From: Acholeplasmataceae bacterium
GTDB lineage: Bacteria > Bacillota_I > Bacilli_A > Acholeplasmatales > Acholeplasmataceae
DNA length: 45,566 nucleotides
Direction of reading: 5' to 3'
Assembly: GCA_024709245.1 (NCBI GenBank)
Contig: JANJXB010000081.1
Span: 1-45,566 of the forward strand
A program made the translations under genes and the position numbers. Numbering within the stretch: the first letter of the stretch is position 1; each line of letters begins with the position of its first letter. Shown piece after piece: positions 34,757-43,784 of the stretch. Below the pieces are notes generated by a model. That model did no database searches and was not told where the DNA came from. It was given only the letters and a program-made list of their open reading frames with translations.

Positions 34757-35449
34757 TAGAGATAGACTGATGAGATAAATCAGTACAATATGCAGAGGAT
34801 AATAGAAGTAAACAAACCTTAAGGATGATTTCCCACGCTTTCCATGATACATCAAAAGGATAGGGATTGCAGTGAGTGCAAATAGTTGAATCCAGTTGAT
34901 TCCTTCCCATCCAAGGGATAATGCAGGATATAGACAGTAGATGAGGGTTAAACCAATCGCATAACCCCATTTTTGTTTGGGTGACTGAACCCATCCAAAA
35001 ATCATGATCAACCCAAATCCATAAAAACCATAGGGTAACACGATCGAAACGAGAAATAAAGCAGTGAGGATTAGAATACTGAAAGGTTCATACCTTTGGA
35101 TGAGCACCAGTCCCATCAATCCAAGCAGTAATGTCCATATAATATTCATTCTGAATCCCGGACCCTCTAAAAACCATACATGAGTCAGATTGAACCCACT
35201 GAAAAAATATAAGCCTAAGAAAATGATTTCAGTTGCCAATCCAAGAATGAACAATCTTAGCATGTATCGCTTGATGTTTGAAGTATGCAAAAATCCTTCA
35301 GCAATCATAAAAGCAAATAAAGGAAAAGCTATTCTTCCAATCAAGCGCATCATCACATAAAGCGTCGTATCAGGTGATATGAGAAAAAGACCGATATGAT
35401 CAACGGTCATGGTGACTAAAGCAATCCACTTGAGCATGTTTCTGGTCAC
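34754..35449 (-). CDS. TraX-family membrane protein
   Basis: About 231 residues with seven or eight TM segments. The N-terminal LKWIALVTMTVDHIG, then RLIGRIAFPLFAFMIAEGFLHT and RYMLRLFILGLATEI, are the marks of TraX-like proteins. TraX of the F plasmid N-acetylates pilin; chromosomal relatives have no proven substrate and may be membrane acyltransferases. The start is uncertain: GTG at 35449 sits 7 nt after GAAGG and is my choice; GTG at 35455 is too close, and ATG at 35437 has poor spacing. No pilin gene is in view. Confidence 0.75.
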   Translation of the reverse strand: MTRNMLKWIALVTMTVDHIGLFLISPDTTLYVMMRLIGRIAFPLFAFMIAEGFLHTSNIKRYMLRLFILGLATEIIFLGLYFFSGFNLTHVWFLEGPGFRMNIIWTLLLGLMGLVLIQRYEPFSILILTALFLVSIVLPYGFYGFGLIMIFGWVQSPKQKWGYAIGLTLIYCLYPALSLGWEGINWIQLFALTAIPILLMYHGKRGKSSLRFVYFYYPLHIVLIYLISLSL

Positions 35450-35548
35450 AGGCACACCTTCTTCAAATGACTTAATTACATTATATACGATATCTTAAAA
35501 CTGTGTATGTATCTTGATCTTTGTATGCAGTTCATCATCTTTATGAAT

Positions 35549-35566
35549 AAGGATATTTATATCCTT
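35549..35566. promoter_or_regulatory. Perfect palindrome upstream of the SPT-like operon
   Basis: AAGGATAT-TT-ATATCCTT, an 18-bp inverted repeat without a T-run, between the divergent TraX-like and SPT-like genes. Its symmetry and place suggest an operator for a dimeric repressor. The rest of this 217-base gap is AT-rich. Confidence 0.45.
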
Positions 35567-35585
35567 GTATGAAACCGTTACATCG

Positions 35586-35634
35586 TTGAATTGATGTGAT
35601 TAAAAGGTATATATTTTTAAAAATATAATATAAT
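35586..35634 (+). promoter_or_regulatory. AT-rich promoter region of the SPT-like operon
   Basis: Two overlapping TATAAT boxes (35624-35629 and 35629-35634) lie about 35-40 nt before the start, without a good -35. An alternative is TTGAAT (35586-35591) with TATATT at 35610-35615, 18 bp apart. Confidence 0.45.
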
Positions 35635-35666
35635 AGAAATAGACGTTTTTGAAAAGAGGCATATCC

Positions 35667-36854
35667 ATGGATTTATTTAAGAAGTGTTACCAATACGATA
35701 CAGCAAAAAAAGCGAGAGAAGCTGGCTACTATCCATACTTCCACGAACTGACCAGTAAACAGGATACCATTGTTCATATGGAAGGCAAAGAAATGATCAT
35801 GATCGGATCGAACAACTACCTCGGTTTGACATCCCATCCTGAAGTCATTCAAGCAGCAGTCGATGCAACACTCAAATATGGCACTGGTGTTTCTGGTTCC
35901 CGTTTTTTAAATGGTACACTGAATTTACATAAGGAACTCGAAGGGGAGCTTGCAGCGTTCTTGAATAAAGAAGATTGCACCATCTTCTCAACCGGATTCC
36001 AATCGAATTTAGGCATCATTTCTGCAATTGCAGGCAGAAATGATATCATTTTTTCCGATAAAGAAAATCACGCATCCATTTATGATGGTACAAGACTCAG
36101 TTACGCCGAAGTCATTCGTTTTGAACACGCAGATATGAAAGATTTAGAAGAAAAGCTTGCAAAAGCTCCAGATACCAAAGGCAAACTCATCATCACCGAT
36201 GGTGTATTTTCCATGAGTGGTGATATTGCCAAACTTCCTGAAATCTGTGCACTTGCCAAACAATACGGTGCACGTGTCATGGTCGATGACGCACATGGTT
36301 TTGGTGTCATGGGACCTACAGGTAGAGGAACAGCTGAACACTTTGGACTTGAAAAAGAAGTCGATATCATCATGGGGACTTTCTCTAAGTCACTCGCATC
36401 ACTCGGTGGCTATGTGGCTGCTGAACGTGATGTTGTCGATTATATCCGCCATAATTCAAGACCCTATATTTTCTCTGCAGCCATTCCACCTGCAAATACT
36501 GCAGCTGCATTAGCAGCCTTAAGAGTTCTTAAAAGAGAACCCGAACGTGTTCATGCACTTCATGATATTTCAGAATACATGAGACAAGGGTTAAAGGCTA
36601 AAGGATTAAAAATTCGAGATTCAAGAACTCCAATCATCCCCATTTTCACCTACATGCCACTACGTACAATGATTGCTTGCAATCAATTGTTCGAACACGG
36701 TGTTTACGTCAATCCAGTATTGCCACCGGCAACCCCGATTGGTGAATGTTTGATACGAACCAGTTATACAGCAACACATACCAGAGAACAAATGGACATT
36801 GCCATTGAAAAGATTGCAGCAGTGTTGTCATCTTTGGAGAATTTTGAGGAATAA
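35667..36854 (+). CDS. Alpha-oxoamine synthase, serine-palmitoyltransferase-like
   Basis: 395 residues, a PLP-dependent enzyme of the Kbl/BioF/SPT/ALAS family that condenses an amino acid with an acyl-CoA. Blocks are MIGSNNYLGLTSHPEV, GTGVSGSRFLNGTLNLHKEL, FSTGFQSNLGIISAI, DDAHGFG (Asp207-His210) and TFSKSLASLGG, where Lys241 should hold PLP. The GSRFLNGTL segment is closer to bacterial serine palmitoyltransferases than to Kbl (VRFICGTQ), as I recall them. The following SDR gene could reduce the 3-keto product. Kbl, which acts on glycine and acetyl-CoA, is the main alternative. The ATG at 35667 follows AAAGAGG; an in-frame TTG at 35649 is less likely. Confidence 0.75.
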   Translation: MDLFKKCYQYDTAKKAREAGYYPYFHELTSKQDTIVHMEGKEMIMIGSNNYLGLTSHPEVIQAAVDATLKYGTGVSGSRFLNGTLNLHKELEGELAAFLNKEDCTIFSTGFQSNLGIISAIAGRNDIIFSDKENHASIYDGTRLSYAEVIRFEHADMKDLEEKLAKAPDTKGKLIITDGVFSMSGDIAKLPEICALAKQYGARVMVDDAHGFGVMGPTGRGTAEHFGLEKEVDIIMGTFSKSLASLGGYVAAERDVVDYIRHNSRPYIFSAAIPPANTAAALAALRVLKREPERVHALHDISEYMRQGLKAKGLKIRDSRTPIIPIFTYMPLRTMIACNQLFEHGVYVNPVLPPATPIGECLIRTSYTATHTREQMDIAIEKIAAVLSSLENFEE

Positions 36855-36855
36855 T

Positions 36856-37656
36856 ATGAAAGTCATTATTGTCACAGGAGCATCGTCCGGTATCGGATTA
36901 TCGATTGCTCAGTATCTTGGAAACCAAGGACACCATGTGTATGGGATTTCAAGATCCAAGCACTTTGATAAAAGTATCCGCAGCATTCAAGCCGATGTTA
37001 CAGAGTTTGATGCTTTAAAAGCGGTATATCAAGAAATCTTTGATATCGAAGGCAGAATCGATGTGCTTGTGAATAACGCAGGCATGGGTATTTCAGGAAG
37101 TATCGAAGATACAGCCTATGAAGATGCATCCTATTTGATGAACGTCAATTTTATGGGTGTTTTTAACTCAACCAAAGCGGTGATTCCTTTCATGAGATCA
37201 TCGGGTGGAGGAAAAATACTGAATGTCAGTTCGGTTGCTGCCAAACTTTCCATTCCGTTCCAAGCATTTTATTCCAGTTCAAAAGCTGCAATCAATGCAT
37301 TTTCTGAAGCACTCGCCAATGAAGTTGAACCCTTTAATATTCAAGTCTGTACATTGATGCCCGGTGATATAAAAACCGGCTTTACTAAAAACCGGAAGAA
37401 GAATTCGGTGACATCTGAATCTTATGGTGACCGCGTTGAGAAAAGTGTTGGTGTCATGGAAAAAGATGAACAAAATGGTATGGATCCTGACATCGCAGCG
37501 AAAACTGTCCATCGTTTGGTCAATAAAAAACGCATTCCTCTCTATAAAACCATCGGATTGAAGTATAAAGTTATCGTATTACTTGCTAAAATACTCCCTT
37601 CTGGACTTGCAAATCGGATTGTTGGAGCCATCTATGCATTCAAAAAGGACAAATGA
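36856..37656 (+). CDS. Short-chain dehydrogenase, candidate 3-ketosphinganine reductase
   Basis: 266 residues, classical SDR. The N-terminal nucleotide-binding motif is TGASSGIG, followed by NNAGMGISGS and the catalytic Ser (NVSSVAA) with YSSSK (Tyr and Lys of YxxxK). A C-terminal hydrophobic stretch (LKYKVIVLLAKILPSGLANRIVG) could touch the membrane, as in enzymes acting on lipids. It starts 1 nt after the SPT-like gene. That pairing suggests reduction of a 3-keto sphingoid base with NADPH; reduction of another ketone cannot be excluded. A frame open from 36799 runs inside the previous gene and lacks an SD. Confidence 0.8.
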   Translation: MKVIIVTGASSGIGLSIAQYLGNQGHHVYGISRSKHFDKSIRSIQADVTEFDALKAVYQEIFDIEGRIDVLVNNAGMGISGSIEDTAYEDASYLMNVNFMGVFNSTKAVIPFMRSSGGGKILNVSSVAAKLSIPFQAFYSSSKAAINAFSEALANEVEPFNIQVCTLMPGDIKTGFTKNRKKNSVTSESYGDRVEKSVGVMEKDEQNGMDPDIAAKTVHRLVNKKRIPLYKTIGLKYKVIVLLAKILPSGLANRIVGAIYAFKKDK

Positions 37657-37657
37657 A

Positions 37658-38287
37658 ATGAATCATCAACATGTGTTCATCAAAGCCATCATGGCAGGCG
37701 TATTCATCGGAATTGCAGGACTCATCTATTTATCCGTAGACAATAAAGTCTTAGGTGCTTTATTGTTCAGTTTTGGACTCTTGATGGTTGTTACCAAAGG
37801 CTATTATCTTTATACAGGTAAAGTCGGATATGCAGTACCTTATGAAAAAGGATATTTTGTCGTCTTACTCAAGACACTCCTCGGTAATGTGGTGGGTATT
37901 GTCACTGTAGGTCTCCTATTTCGATTTTCAGGTATGGATAGTGTGATTGAACAAGCAAACACGATTTTGACCGGTAAATTATCAAATCTTTGGTATGAAA
38001 CACTCATTTTATCGATTTTCTGTGGCATGATGATGTATGTTGGAGTTGAAGGATATCGCAAAATGGAGATTCCAATGATGAAGATACTGATTGTGATTTT
38101 TGCAGTTGTCATTTTCATACTCGCGAGATTCGAACACAGTATCGCCAATATGCTTTATTTAGCACTTAGCACCACTTTCTCGGTGAAGGGACTTTTCTAT
38201 GTTTCCATCTGGATCATCGGAAATGCTTTAGGTGGTATTCTGTTGAATATCGCAGAAACCAAGTTATCATTACAGATTAAACATTAA
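37658..38287 (+). CDS. Formate/nitrite transporter (FNT) family protein
   Basis: 209 residues with six predicted TM helices, somewhat short for the family (usually 250-280). The N-terminal FIKAIMAGVFIGIAGLIYL and the late motif RFEHSIANMLYLAL (family GFEHSIANM) are diagnostic. FNT channels move formate, nitrite, lactate or hydrosulfide as homopentamers. The start is 1 nt after the SDR stop, so it belongs to the same operon, although the link to lipid synthesis is not obvious. A terminator follows. Confidence 0.82.
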   Translation: MNHQHVFIKAIMAGVFIGIAGLIYLSVDNKVLGALLFSFGLLMVVTKGYYLYTGKVGYAVPYEKGYFVVLLKTLLGNVVGIVTVGLLFRFSGMDSVIEQANTILTGKLSNLWYETLILSIFCGMMMYVGVEGYRKMEIPMMKILIVIFAVVIFILARFEHSIANMLYLALSTTFSVKGLFYVSIWIIGNALGGILLNIAETKLSLQIKH

Positions 38288-38295
38288 GCTATGAA

Positions 38296-38315
38296 GACAC
38301 CCTAGCGGTGTTTTT
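38296..38315 (+). terminator. Intrinsic terminator after the SPT-SDR-FNT operon
   Basis: ACACC, loop CTAGC, GGTGT, then TTTTT. Confidence 0.78.
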
Positions 38316-38387
38316 TATTTGTTCTCATAATACACGTATCCAGGAGTTCCAAATGCACAATTTACACCTTTTTTCCATCTAAAATCA

Positions 38388-38416
38388 TTGACTTAAGCAT
38401 CGAAACATTATATAAT
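38388..38416 (+). promoter_or_regulatory. Promoter of rpsL-rpsG-fusA
   Basis: TTGACT (38388-38393), exactly 17 bp, TATAAT (38411-38416). It is a near-consensus promoter with a leader of about 115 nt. Confidence 0.9.
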
Positions 38417-38422
38417 TAAAAC

Positions 38423-38537
38423 GCTGCGTGAAATACGCGTCATTAGATCCTATATTGATGGCTTCATAAGGCTGTCAACGTTTTAAAAACAGAAAAAAGA
38501 AACACATGGATATGTGTTAGAAGAAAGGAGATCTACA
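38423..38537 (+). promoter_or_regulatory. rpsL 5' leader
   Basis: The leader holds a perfect hairpin AACACAT-GGAT-ATGTGTT (38501-38518) that ends 4 nt before the SD AAGGAG, and a weaker GCGT/ACGC stem near 38426-38437. I recognise no named motif. The hairpin may stabilise the mRNA or influence S12 translation. Confidence 0.4.
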
Positions 38538-39008
38538 ATGCCAACAGTATCACAGCTCGTCAAAACAGGTAGAACGGACAAAAACTACAAGTCCAAATCC
38601 CCAGCACTCGGATATGGTTTCAACAGCAAGAAGAAAGAAGTATCTGACTACACCTCACCACAGAAGCGCGGGGTTTGCACACGTGTAACCACCATGACAC
38701 CGAAAAAACCGAATTCTGCACTGCGTAAGTATGCCCGCGTTCGTCTTTCGAACCAATCCGAAGTTACCGCATACATTCCCGGCGTCGGACATTCGCTCCA
38801 GGAACATAGCGTCGTACTCATTAGAGGCGGTCGTGTAAAGGACCTTCCAGGTGTCCGTTACCACATCGTTAGAGGTACACTTGACGCATCCGGCGTTGCG
38901 AACCGCAAACAGGGTCGTTCCAAGTATGGCGCTAAGCGTCCAAAGGCAGTTGTCGGCAAACCAGGTGCTAAACCAGGTGTAGCTGCAAAACCAGCCGGTA
39001 AGAAATAA
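38538..39008 (+). CDS. rpsL: 30S ribosomal protein S12 with a basic C-terminal tail
   Basis: 156 residues; Bacillus S12 has 138. S12 lines the decoding site. Standard blocks are [57 protein letters not shown] and [16 protein letters not shown]. The [10 protein letters not shown] segment keeps the lysine tied to streptomycin sensitivity. After the usual end ([10 protein letters not shown]) there is a tail of about 18 residues rich in Lys, Pro, Gly and Ala. A TTG at 38514 is in frame upstream, but GAAAGGAGAT precedes the ATG at 38538. rpsG follows after 59 nt. Confidence 0.97.
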   Translation: MPTVSQLVKTGRTDKNYKSKSPALGYGFNSKKKEVSDYTSPQKRGVCTRVTTMTPKKPNSALRKYARVRLSNQSEVTAYIPGVGHSLQEHSVVLIRGGRVKDLPGVRYHIVRGTLDASGVANRKQGRSKYGAKRPKAVVGKPGAKPGVAAKPAGKK

Positions 39009-39067
39009 AATCAAAACACAAAAACTATTCGATAATTCGATCAGAAAGAAAGGAAGAAGGTGAACTC

Positions 39068-39538
39068 ATGCCACGCAAGGGACACATTGTAAAACGCGAT
39101 GTTTTACCCGATCCGATTTACCAATCCAAATTGGTGACACGCATTGTCAACACCATCATGGAAGACGGTAAAAAGGGAACTGCTCAGAGTATTTTATACG
39201 GAGCATTCAACCGTGTCAAAGAACAGACAGGACGCGAGCCAATCGACGTCTTCAACGAAGCTTTGAACAATATTATGCCAATCATTGAAGTTCGTTCACG
39301 TAGAATTGGTGGACAGAACTATCAGGTACCCACAGAAGTTAGACCTGTAAGAAAGACAGCATTGGGTTTGAGATGGTTAATCAATTACGCACGTCTGCGT
39401 AACGATAAAACCATGGAAGAAAAATTAGCGAAAGAAATCATCGATGCATCACAAGGACAAGGTGCAGCAGTGAAGAAACGCGAAGATGTACACCGCATGG
39501 CTGAAGCAAATAAAGCATTTGCTCACTATCGCTGGTAA
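39068..39538 (+). CDS. rpsG: 30S ribosomal protein S7
   Basis: 156 residues, the usual length. S7 nucleates assembly of the small-subunit head. Blocks include [57 protein letters not shown] and the C-terminal [34 protein letters not shown] precedes the ATG. It stands in the conserved str operon between rpsL and fusA (16 nt to fusA), without an internal terminator. Confidence 0.97.
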   Translation: MPRKGHIVKRDVLPDPIYQSKLVTRIVNTIMEDGKKGTAQSILYGAFNRVKEQTGREPIDVFNEALNNIMPIIEVRSRRIGGQNYQVPTEVRPVRKTALGLRWLINYARLRNDKTMEEKLAKEIIDASQGQGAAVKKREDVHRMAEANKAFAHYRW

Positions 39539-39554
39539 TCAAGGAGATTAAATC

Positions 39555-41627
39555 ATGCCTCGTGTATTCCCATTAGAAAAAACCCGTAATATCGGCATTA
39601 TGGCTCACATTGATGCTGGTAAAACGACAACAACTGAACGGATTTTATTCCATACCGGTAAAATTCACAAAATTGGTGAAGTTCACGATGGTGCTGCAAC
39701 AATGGACTGGATGGAGCAAGAGCAAGAGCGCGGGATCACAATCACGTCAGCTGCAACAACAGCTTACTGGAAAGATCACCGCATCAATATCATTGACACC
39801 CCAGGTCACGTTGATTTCACGGTTGAAGTATCTCGTTCACTTCGCGTACTGGACGGCGCTGTTGCCGTTCTCGATGCACAAGCAGGGGTAGAGCCTCAGA
39901 CAGAAACTGTCTGGAGACAAGCCACCGAATATAAGGTTCCAAGAGTCGTTTATGTCAATAAGATGGACAAGATAGGTGCAGATTTTGCACGTGCCATCCA
40001 AACCATGCACAACCGCTTGGGTGTAAAAGCCTATGCGATCCAGTGGCCTATCGGCGCTGAATCTGATTTCAAAGGTATCATTGATATCATTGAAAGAAAA
40101 GCTTACATCTATGAAGGATCTGCTGATGAAGCCAAGAAACTTGTACCGATTCCAGCGCACCTCGTTGACGTTGTTGAATTAAAAAGAGAACAACTCATTG
40201 AAGCTATTGCAGACTTCGATGAAGAATTAATGATGAAATATCTTGAAGGTGAAGAGATTTCTATTCCTGAAATCAAATCTGCCATTCGTAAGGGAACACT
40301 TGCTGTCAAGTTCTTCCCAGTGGTTTGTGGTTCATCATTCAAGAACAAAGGTGTCCAACTCGTCCTAGACGCTGTTGTTGATTACCTACCCGCTCCAACG
40401 GATATCGATTCCGTGATTGGACACGATTCATCAGGTAACGAAGTCGTACGTCATCCTAAGGATTCAGAACCTTTCACAGCGCTTGCGTTCAAGGTGATGA
40501 CTGACCCTTATGTTGGACGTTTAACGTTCTTCAGAGTCTATTCCGGAACCATTTCCGCAGGCTCATATGTCATGAATACCAACAAAGGCAATAAAGAAAG
40601 ATTCGGACGCGTTCTTCAGATGCATGCGAATCATAGAGAAGAAATTAAGGAAGTTTTTGCAGGTGATATTGCAGCTGTTGTCGGATTGAAAGATACGACA
40701 ACCGGAGATACCCTCGCTTTGGAAAAGGATGATATCATCCTTGAATCCATGAATTTCCCAGATCCTGTCATCAACGTAGCGATTGAACCTAAGACCAAGC
40801 AGGACCAGGAAAAGATGGGTGTCGCACTTCAGAAACTTGCTGAAGAAGATCCAACATTCAAGACCTTCACGGATCATGAAACCGGTCAAACCATCATTGC
40901 AGGTATGGGTGAACTCCATTTGGAAATCATCGTTGACCGAATGAAAAGAGAATTTAAGGTTGAAGCAAACGTTGCTGAACCTCAAGTATCGTATCGTGAA
41001 ACCATTGCAGGTGAAGCGGATAACGAAGGTAAATTCGTTCGTCAATCGGGTGGTCGTGGACAATACGGTCACGTTGTAATCAAGTTTGAACCGAATCCGG
41101 GTAAAGGTTTCGAATTCGTTGATAAGGTTGTAGGTGGTGTCATTCCAAGAGAATACATCCCAGCTGTCTTAAAAGGACTTGAAGAAGCATTACCTAACGG
41201 GATCATCGCTGGCTATCCTTTAATTGACATCAAGGCGACGCTTCATTATGGATCTTACCATGATGTTGACTCCTCTGAAATGGCATTTAAGATTGCTGCA
41301 TCGATGGCACTCAAGGAATGTAAGACAAAAGCAAACCCAGTATTGCTTGAACCTATCATGGACGTTGAAGTTGTCGTTCCTAACGATTATGTCGGTAACG
41401 TCATCGGTGACCTCACATCCAGAAGAGGACGTTTGGAATCACAGGAAGGACGCGGTAACGCAGTAGCCATCCGTGCCCATGTTCCACTGGCTGAAATGTT
41501 TGGTTATGCGACATCCTTGCGTTCAAATACACAAGGTAGAGCCGTCTTCATGATGCAGTTTGCACGCTATGAAAGATGTCCAAAATCCATCATGGAAGAA
41601 GTTATGAAAAAACGCGGATCCAACTAA
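39555..41627 (+). CDS. fusA: Elongation factor G
   Basis: 690 residues, typical. EF-G drives translocation with GTP. Domain 1 has [15 protein letters not shown] (P-loop), [11 protein letters not shown] (switch I), DTPGHVDF (switch II) and NKMDK. Domain 3-5 blocks include [25 protein letters not shown] and [18 protein letters not shown] precedes the ATG. There is no terminator between it and tuf, though tuf has its own promoter 6 nt after the fusA stop. Confidence 0.98.
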   Translation: MPRVFPLEKTRNIGIMAHIDAGKTTTTERILFHTGKIHKIGEVHDGAATMDWMEQEQERGITITSAATTAYWKDHRINIIDTPGHVDFTVEVSRSLRVLDGAVAVLDAQAGVEPQTETVWRQATEYKVPRVVYVNKMDKIGADFARAIQTMHNRLGVKAYAIQWPIGAESDFKGIIDIIERKAYIYEGSADEAKKLVPIPAHLVDVVELKREQLIEAIADFDEELMMKYLEGEEISIPEIKSAIRKGTLAVKFFPVVCGSSFKNKGVQLVLDAVVDYLPAPTDIDSVIGHDSSGNEVVRHPKDSEPFTALAFKVMTDPYVGRLTFFRVYSGTISAGSYVMNTNKGNKERFGRVLQMHANHREEIKEVFAGDIAAVVGLKDTTTGDTLALEKDDIILESMNFPDPVINVAIEPKTKQDQEKMGVALQKLAEEDPTFKTFTDHETGQTIIAGMGELHLEIIVDRMKREFKVEANVAEPQVSYRETIAGEADNEGKFVRQSGGRGQYGHVVIKFEPNPGKGFEFVDKVVGGVIPREYIPAVLKGLEEALPNGIIAGYPLIDIKATLHYGSYHDVDSSEMAFKIAASMALKECKTKANPVLLEPIMDVEVVVPNDYVGNVIGDLTSRRGRLESQEGRGNAVAIRAHVPLAEMFGYATSLRSNTQGRAVFMMQFARYERCPKSIMEEVMKKRGSN

Positions 41628-41632
41628 TCCGC

Positions 41633-41661
41633 TTGCAAAAAGGTATATTTTAATATACAAT
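41633..41661 (+). promoter_or_regulatory. tuf promoter with an overlapping palindrome
   Basis: TTGCAA (41633-41638), a 17-bp spacer and TACAAT (41656-41661). A perfect inverted repeat GTATATT-TT-AATATAC (41643-41658) fills the spacer and enters the -10. Confidence 0.75.
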
Positions 41662-41716
41662 AAATATGGTTAATCAAAAAAACACAAAAAAACACTCATT
41701 ATAGGAGGAAAAAACA

Positions 41717-42901
41717 ATGGCAAAACAAAAGTTTGAAAGAACTAAACCACACGTCAACATCGGCACCATCGGACACGTTGACCATGGTAAGACAACACTT
41801 ACAGCAGCAATTACGATGATTCTTGCAAAGAAGGGTCTTGCAGCAATTAAAGACTATGCATCAATCGACAGCGCTCCAGAAGAAAGAGAACGCGGTATTA
41901 CCATCAACACAGCACACGTTGAATATGCGACTGAAAAGCGTCACTATGCACACGTTGACTGCCCAGGCCATGCTGACTATGTTAAAAACATGATCACAGG
42001 CGCAGCACAAATGGACGGTGGTATCTTGGTTGTTTCCGCAGCGGACGGCCCAATGCCACAGACTAGAGAACACATTCTTCTCTCCCGTCAGGTTGGTGTG
42101 CCCAAGCTTGTCGTATTCTTAAACAAATCCGACATGGTTGACGATGAAGAATTACTTGATTTAGTTGAAATGGAAGTCAGAGAACTCCTTTCAGAATACA
42201 ACTTCCCAGGTGATGAAATTCCCATCATCCGTGGATCTGCACTCGGTGCAATGAATGGCGAACCCAAATGGGAAGCAACTGTTCAAGCACTCATGGACGC
42301 AGTTGACTCATACATTGACCTTCCAGTGAGACAAACAGACAAGCCATTCTTGATGCCAGTTGAAGACGTCTTCACCATCACAGGTCGTGGTACTGTTGCT
42401 ACAGGACGTGTTGAACGTGGTCAAGTTAAAGTCGGCGATGCAGTTGAAATCGTTGGTATTTCTGAAACAAAGAACACAGTTGTTACTGGCGTTGAAATGT
42501 TCAGAAAGTTGCTCGACTATGCAGAAGCTGGAGACAACATCGGTGCATTGCTTCGTGGTATTACTCGTGACCAGGTCGAAAGAGGCCAGGTTCTTGCTAA
42601 ACCAAAATCCGTTAACCCACACTTCAAGTTTGAAGCACAAGTTTACGTTCTTTCTAAGGAAGAAGGCGGACGTCACACTGCATTCTTCTCCAACTACCGC
42701 CCACAATTCTACTTCAGAACCACTGACGTCACTGGCGTTATTACTCTGAAGGAAGGTACTGAAATGGTGATGCCAGGTGATAACACTGTCATGATCGTTG
42801 ACCTTATCCACCCAATTGCAATCGAAGAAGGAACTAAGTTCTCTATTCGTGAAGGTGGCCGTACCGTTGGTGCCGGCTCAGTTGTTAGAATTCTTGAATA
42901 G
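41717..42901 (+). CDS. tuf: Elongation factor Tu
   Basis: 394 residues, standard. EF-Tu brings aminoacyl-tRNA to the ribosome with GTP. G-domain motifs are [32 protein letters not shown] and [13 protein letters not shown]. The C-terminal barrels carry [31 protein letters not shown] and the terminal [23 protein letters not shown] precedes the ATG. Its own promoter and terminator make it separable from rpsL-rpsG-fusA. Confidence 0.98.
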   Translation: MAKQKFERTKPHVNIGTIGHVDHGKTTLTAAITMILAKKGLAAIKDYASIDSAPEERERGITINTAHVEYATEKRHYAHVDCPGHADYVKNMITGAAQMDGGILVVSAADGPMPQTREHILLSRQVGVPKLVVFLNKSDMVDDEELLDLVEMEVRELLSEYNFPGDEIPIIRGSALGAMNGEPKWEATVQALMDAVDSYIDLPVRQTDKPFLMPVEDVFTITGRGTVATGRVERGQVKVGDAVEIVGISETKNTVVTGVEMFRKLLDYAEAGDNIGALLRGITRDQVERGQVLAKPKSVNPHFKFEAQVYVLSKEEGGRHTAFFSNYRPQFYFRTTDVTGVITLKEGTEMVMPGDNTVMIVDLIHPIAIEEGTKFSIREGGRTVGAGSVVRILE

Positions 42902-42910
42902 TTTTAAATC

Positions 42911-42934
42911 AGAGGCGAAAGCCTCTTTTTTTTT
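42911..42934 (+). terminator. Intrinsic terminator after tuf
   Basis: AGAGGC, loop GAAA, GCCTCT, then a run of T to 42934. Confidence 0.93.
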
Positions 42935-42982
42935 CACATGGTTTTGCGACAATCTTTTCGAGAGATTTTTTTGGATTATCTA

Positions 42983-42991
42983 TGATAAAAT
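42983..42991 (+). promoter_or_regulatory. Extended -10 promoter of tatD-htrA-cinA
   Basis: TGaTAAAAT without a clear -35 at 17 bp, 25 nt before tatD. The same box occurs before the genes at 15282 and 18744. Confidence 0.5.
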
Positions 42992-43016
42992 GAGAGTAAT
43001 CGAAGGGAAATGGAAC

Positions 43017-43784
43017 ATGATCATTGATACGCATTCACATTTGAATATGGATGAATTCAAAGAAGATCTCTTTGATGTCCTCAAAAGAGCGAAAGAGCAT
43101 GATGTCAATCGTATTCTTGTGATTGGAATGGATGAACCCTCGAATCATCGAGCCATTGCATTAGCCCATGAAAATGAGATGCTCTATGCAACGGTGGGTG
43201 TGCATCCTGGATATGTTGATCATGCCACGACCCATCATTTAAAGGATTTGCTTAAGAAAGATAAAGTGGTTGCAATCGGTGAGTGCGGTCTTGATTTTTA
43301 CTGGGAAACAAACAATAAGGAACTTCAAATCAAAGTTTTTCAGGAACAGATTCAATTAGCACTTGAAACAGGCCTACCTCTGGTGATTCATACTCGAAAT
43401 TCATTTGAGGAAGCTTATCAGTGTTTGTTACCGTATCAAGGGAAAGTGACAGGTGTATTTCATTGTTTCTCATCAGATCTTCAGGATGCAAAGCGCGCCA
43501 TTCAGTTAGGATTTATGATTGGAATAGACGGACCTGTGACATTCAAGAATAATAAGTTGCTTCATGAACTTGTACGAGACATTGATTTATCCAATATTTT
43601 AGTTGAAACAGATTCACCTTATCTAACACCACATCCCTATCGAGGAAAAAGAAACGAACCTGGATACGTGCGTTTCGTGGTTGAAAAAATTGCAGAAATC
43701 AAAGAGATGACGGTTGAAGAAGTGATAGAAATCACGACTCAAAATGCCATCCATCTATTCAAATTAGGAGGAAATACACGATGA
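43017..43784 (+). CDS. tatD: TatD-family metal-dependent DNase/hydrolase
   Basis: 255 residues, normal for TatD/YcfH/YabD. The TIM-barrel metal site is visible: DTHSHLN at the N-terminus, Glu in VAIGECGLDFYW, His in LVIHTRNSFEEA, His in VFHCFSSD, and Asp in VETDSPYLTPHPYRGKRNEP. TatD proteins have 3'-5' exonuclease or deacylase activity; the physiological substrate is uncertain. The frame is open upstream into tuf, but AAGGGA near the ATG at 43017 and the homology start fix this start. The stop overlaps the protease gene (ATGA). Confidence 0.93.
   Translation: MIIDTHSHLNMDEFKEDLFDVLKRAKEHDVNRILVIGMDEPSNHRAIALAHENEMLYATVGVHPGYVDHATTHHLKDLLKKDKVVAIGECGLDFYWETNNKELQIKVFQEQIQLALETGLPLVIHTRNSFEEAYQCLLPYQGKVTGVFHCFSSDLQDAKRAIQLGFMIGIDGPVTFKNNKLLHELVRDIDLSNILVETDSPYLTPHPYRGKRNEPGYVRFVVEKIAEIKEMTVEEVIEITTQNAIHLFKLGGNTR

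Noticed and set aside
35667-36854. 2-amino-3-ketobutyrate CoA ligase (Kbl) as primary call
   Set aside because: No threonine dehydrogenase is adjacent, and the GSRFLNGTL segment is nearer to serine palmitoyltransferase; kept as the main alternative.
40563-41072. 169-codon open frame on the minus strand inside fusA
   Set aside because: It is a shadow of a highly conserved gene, with no independent signals.
42798-43016. Extension of tatD into tuf
   Set aside because: It crosses the tuf terminator and a promoter; the metal-binding DTHSH motif starts at 43017.
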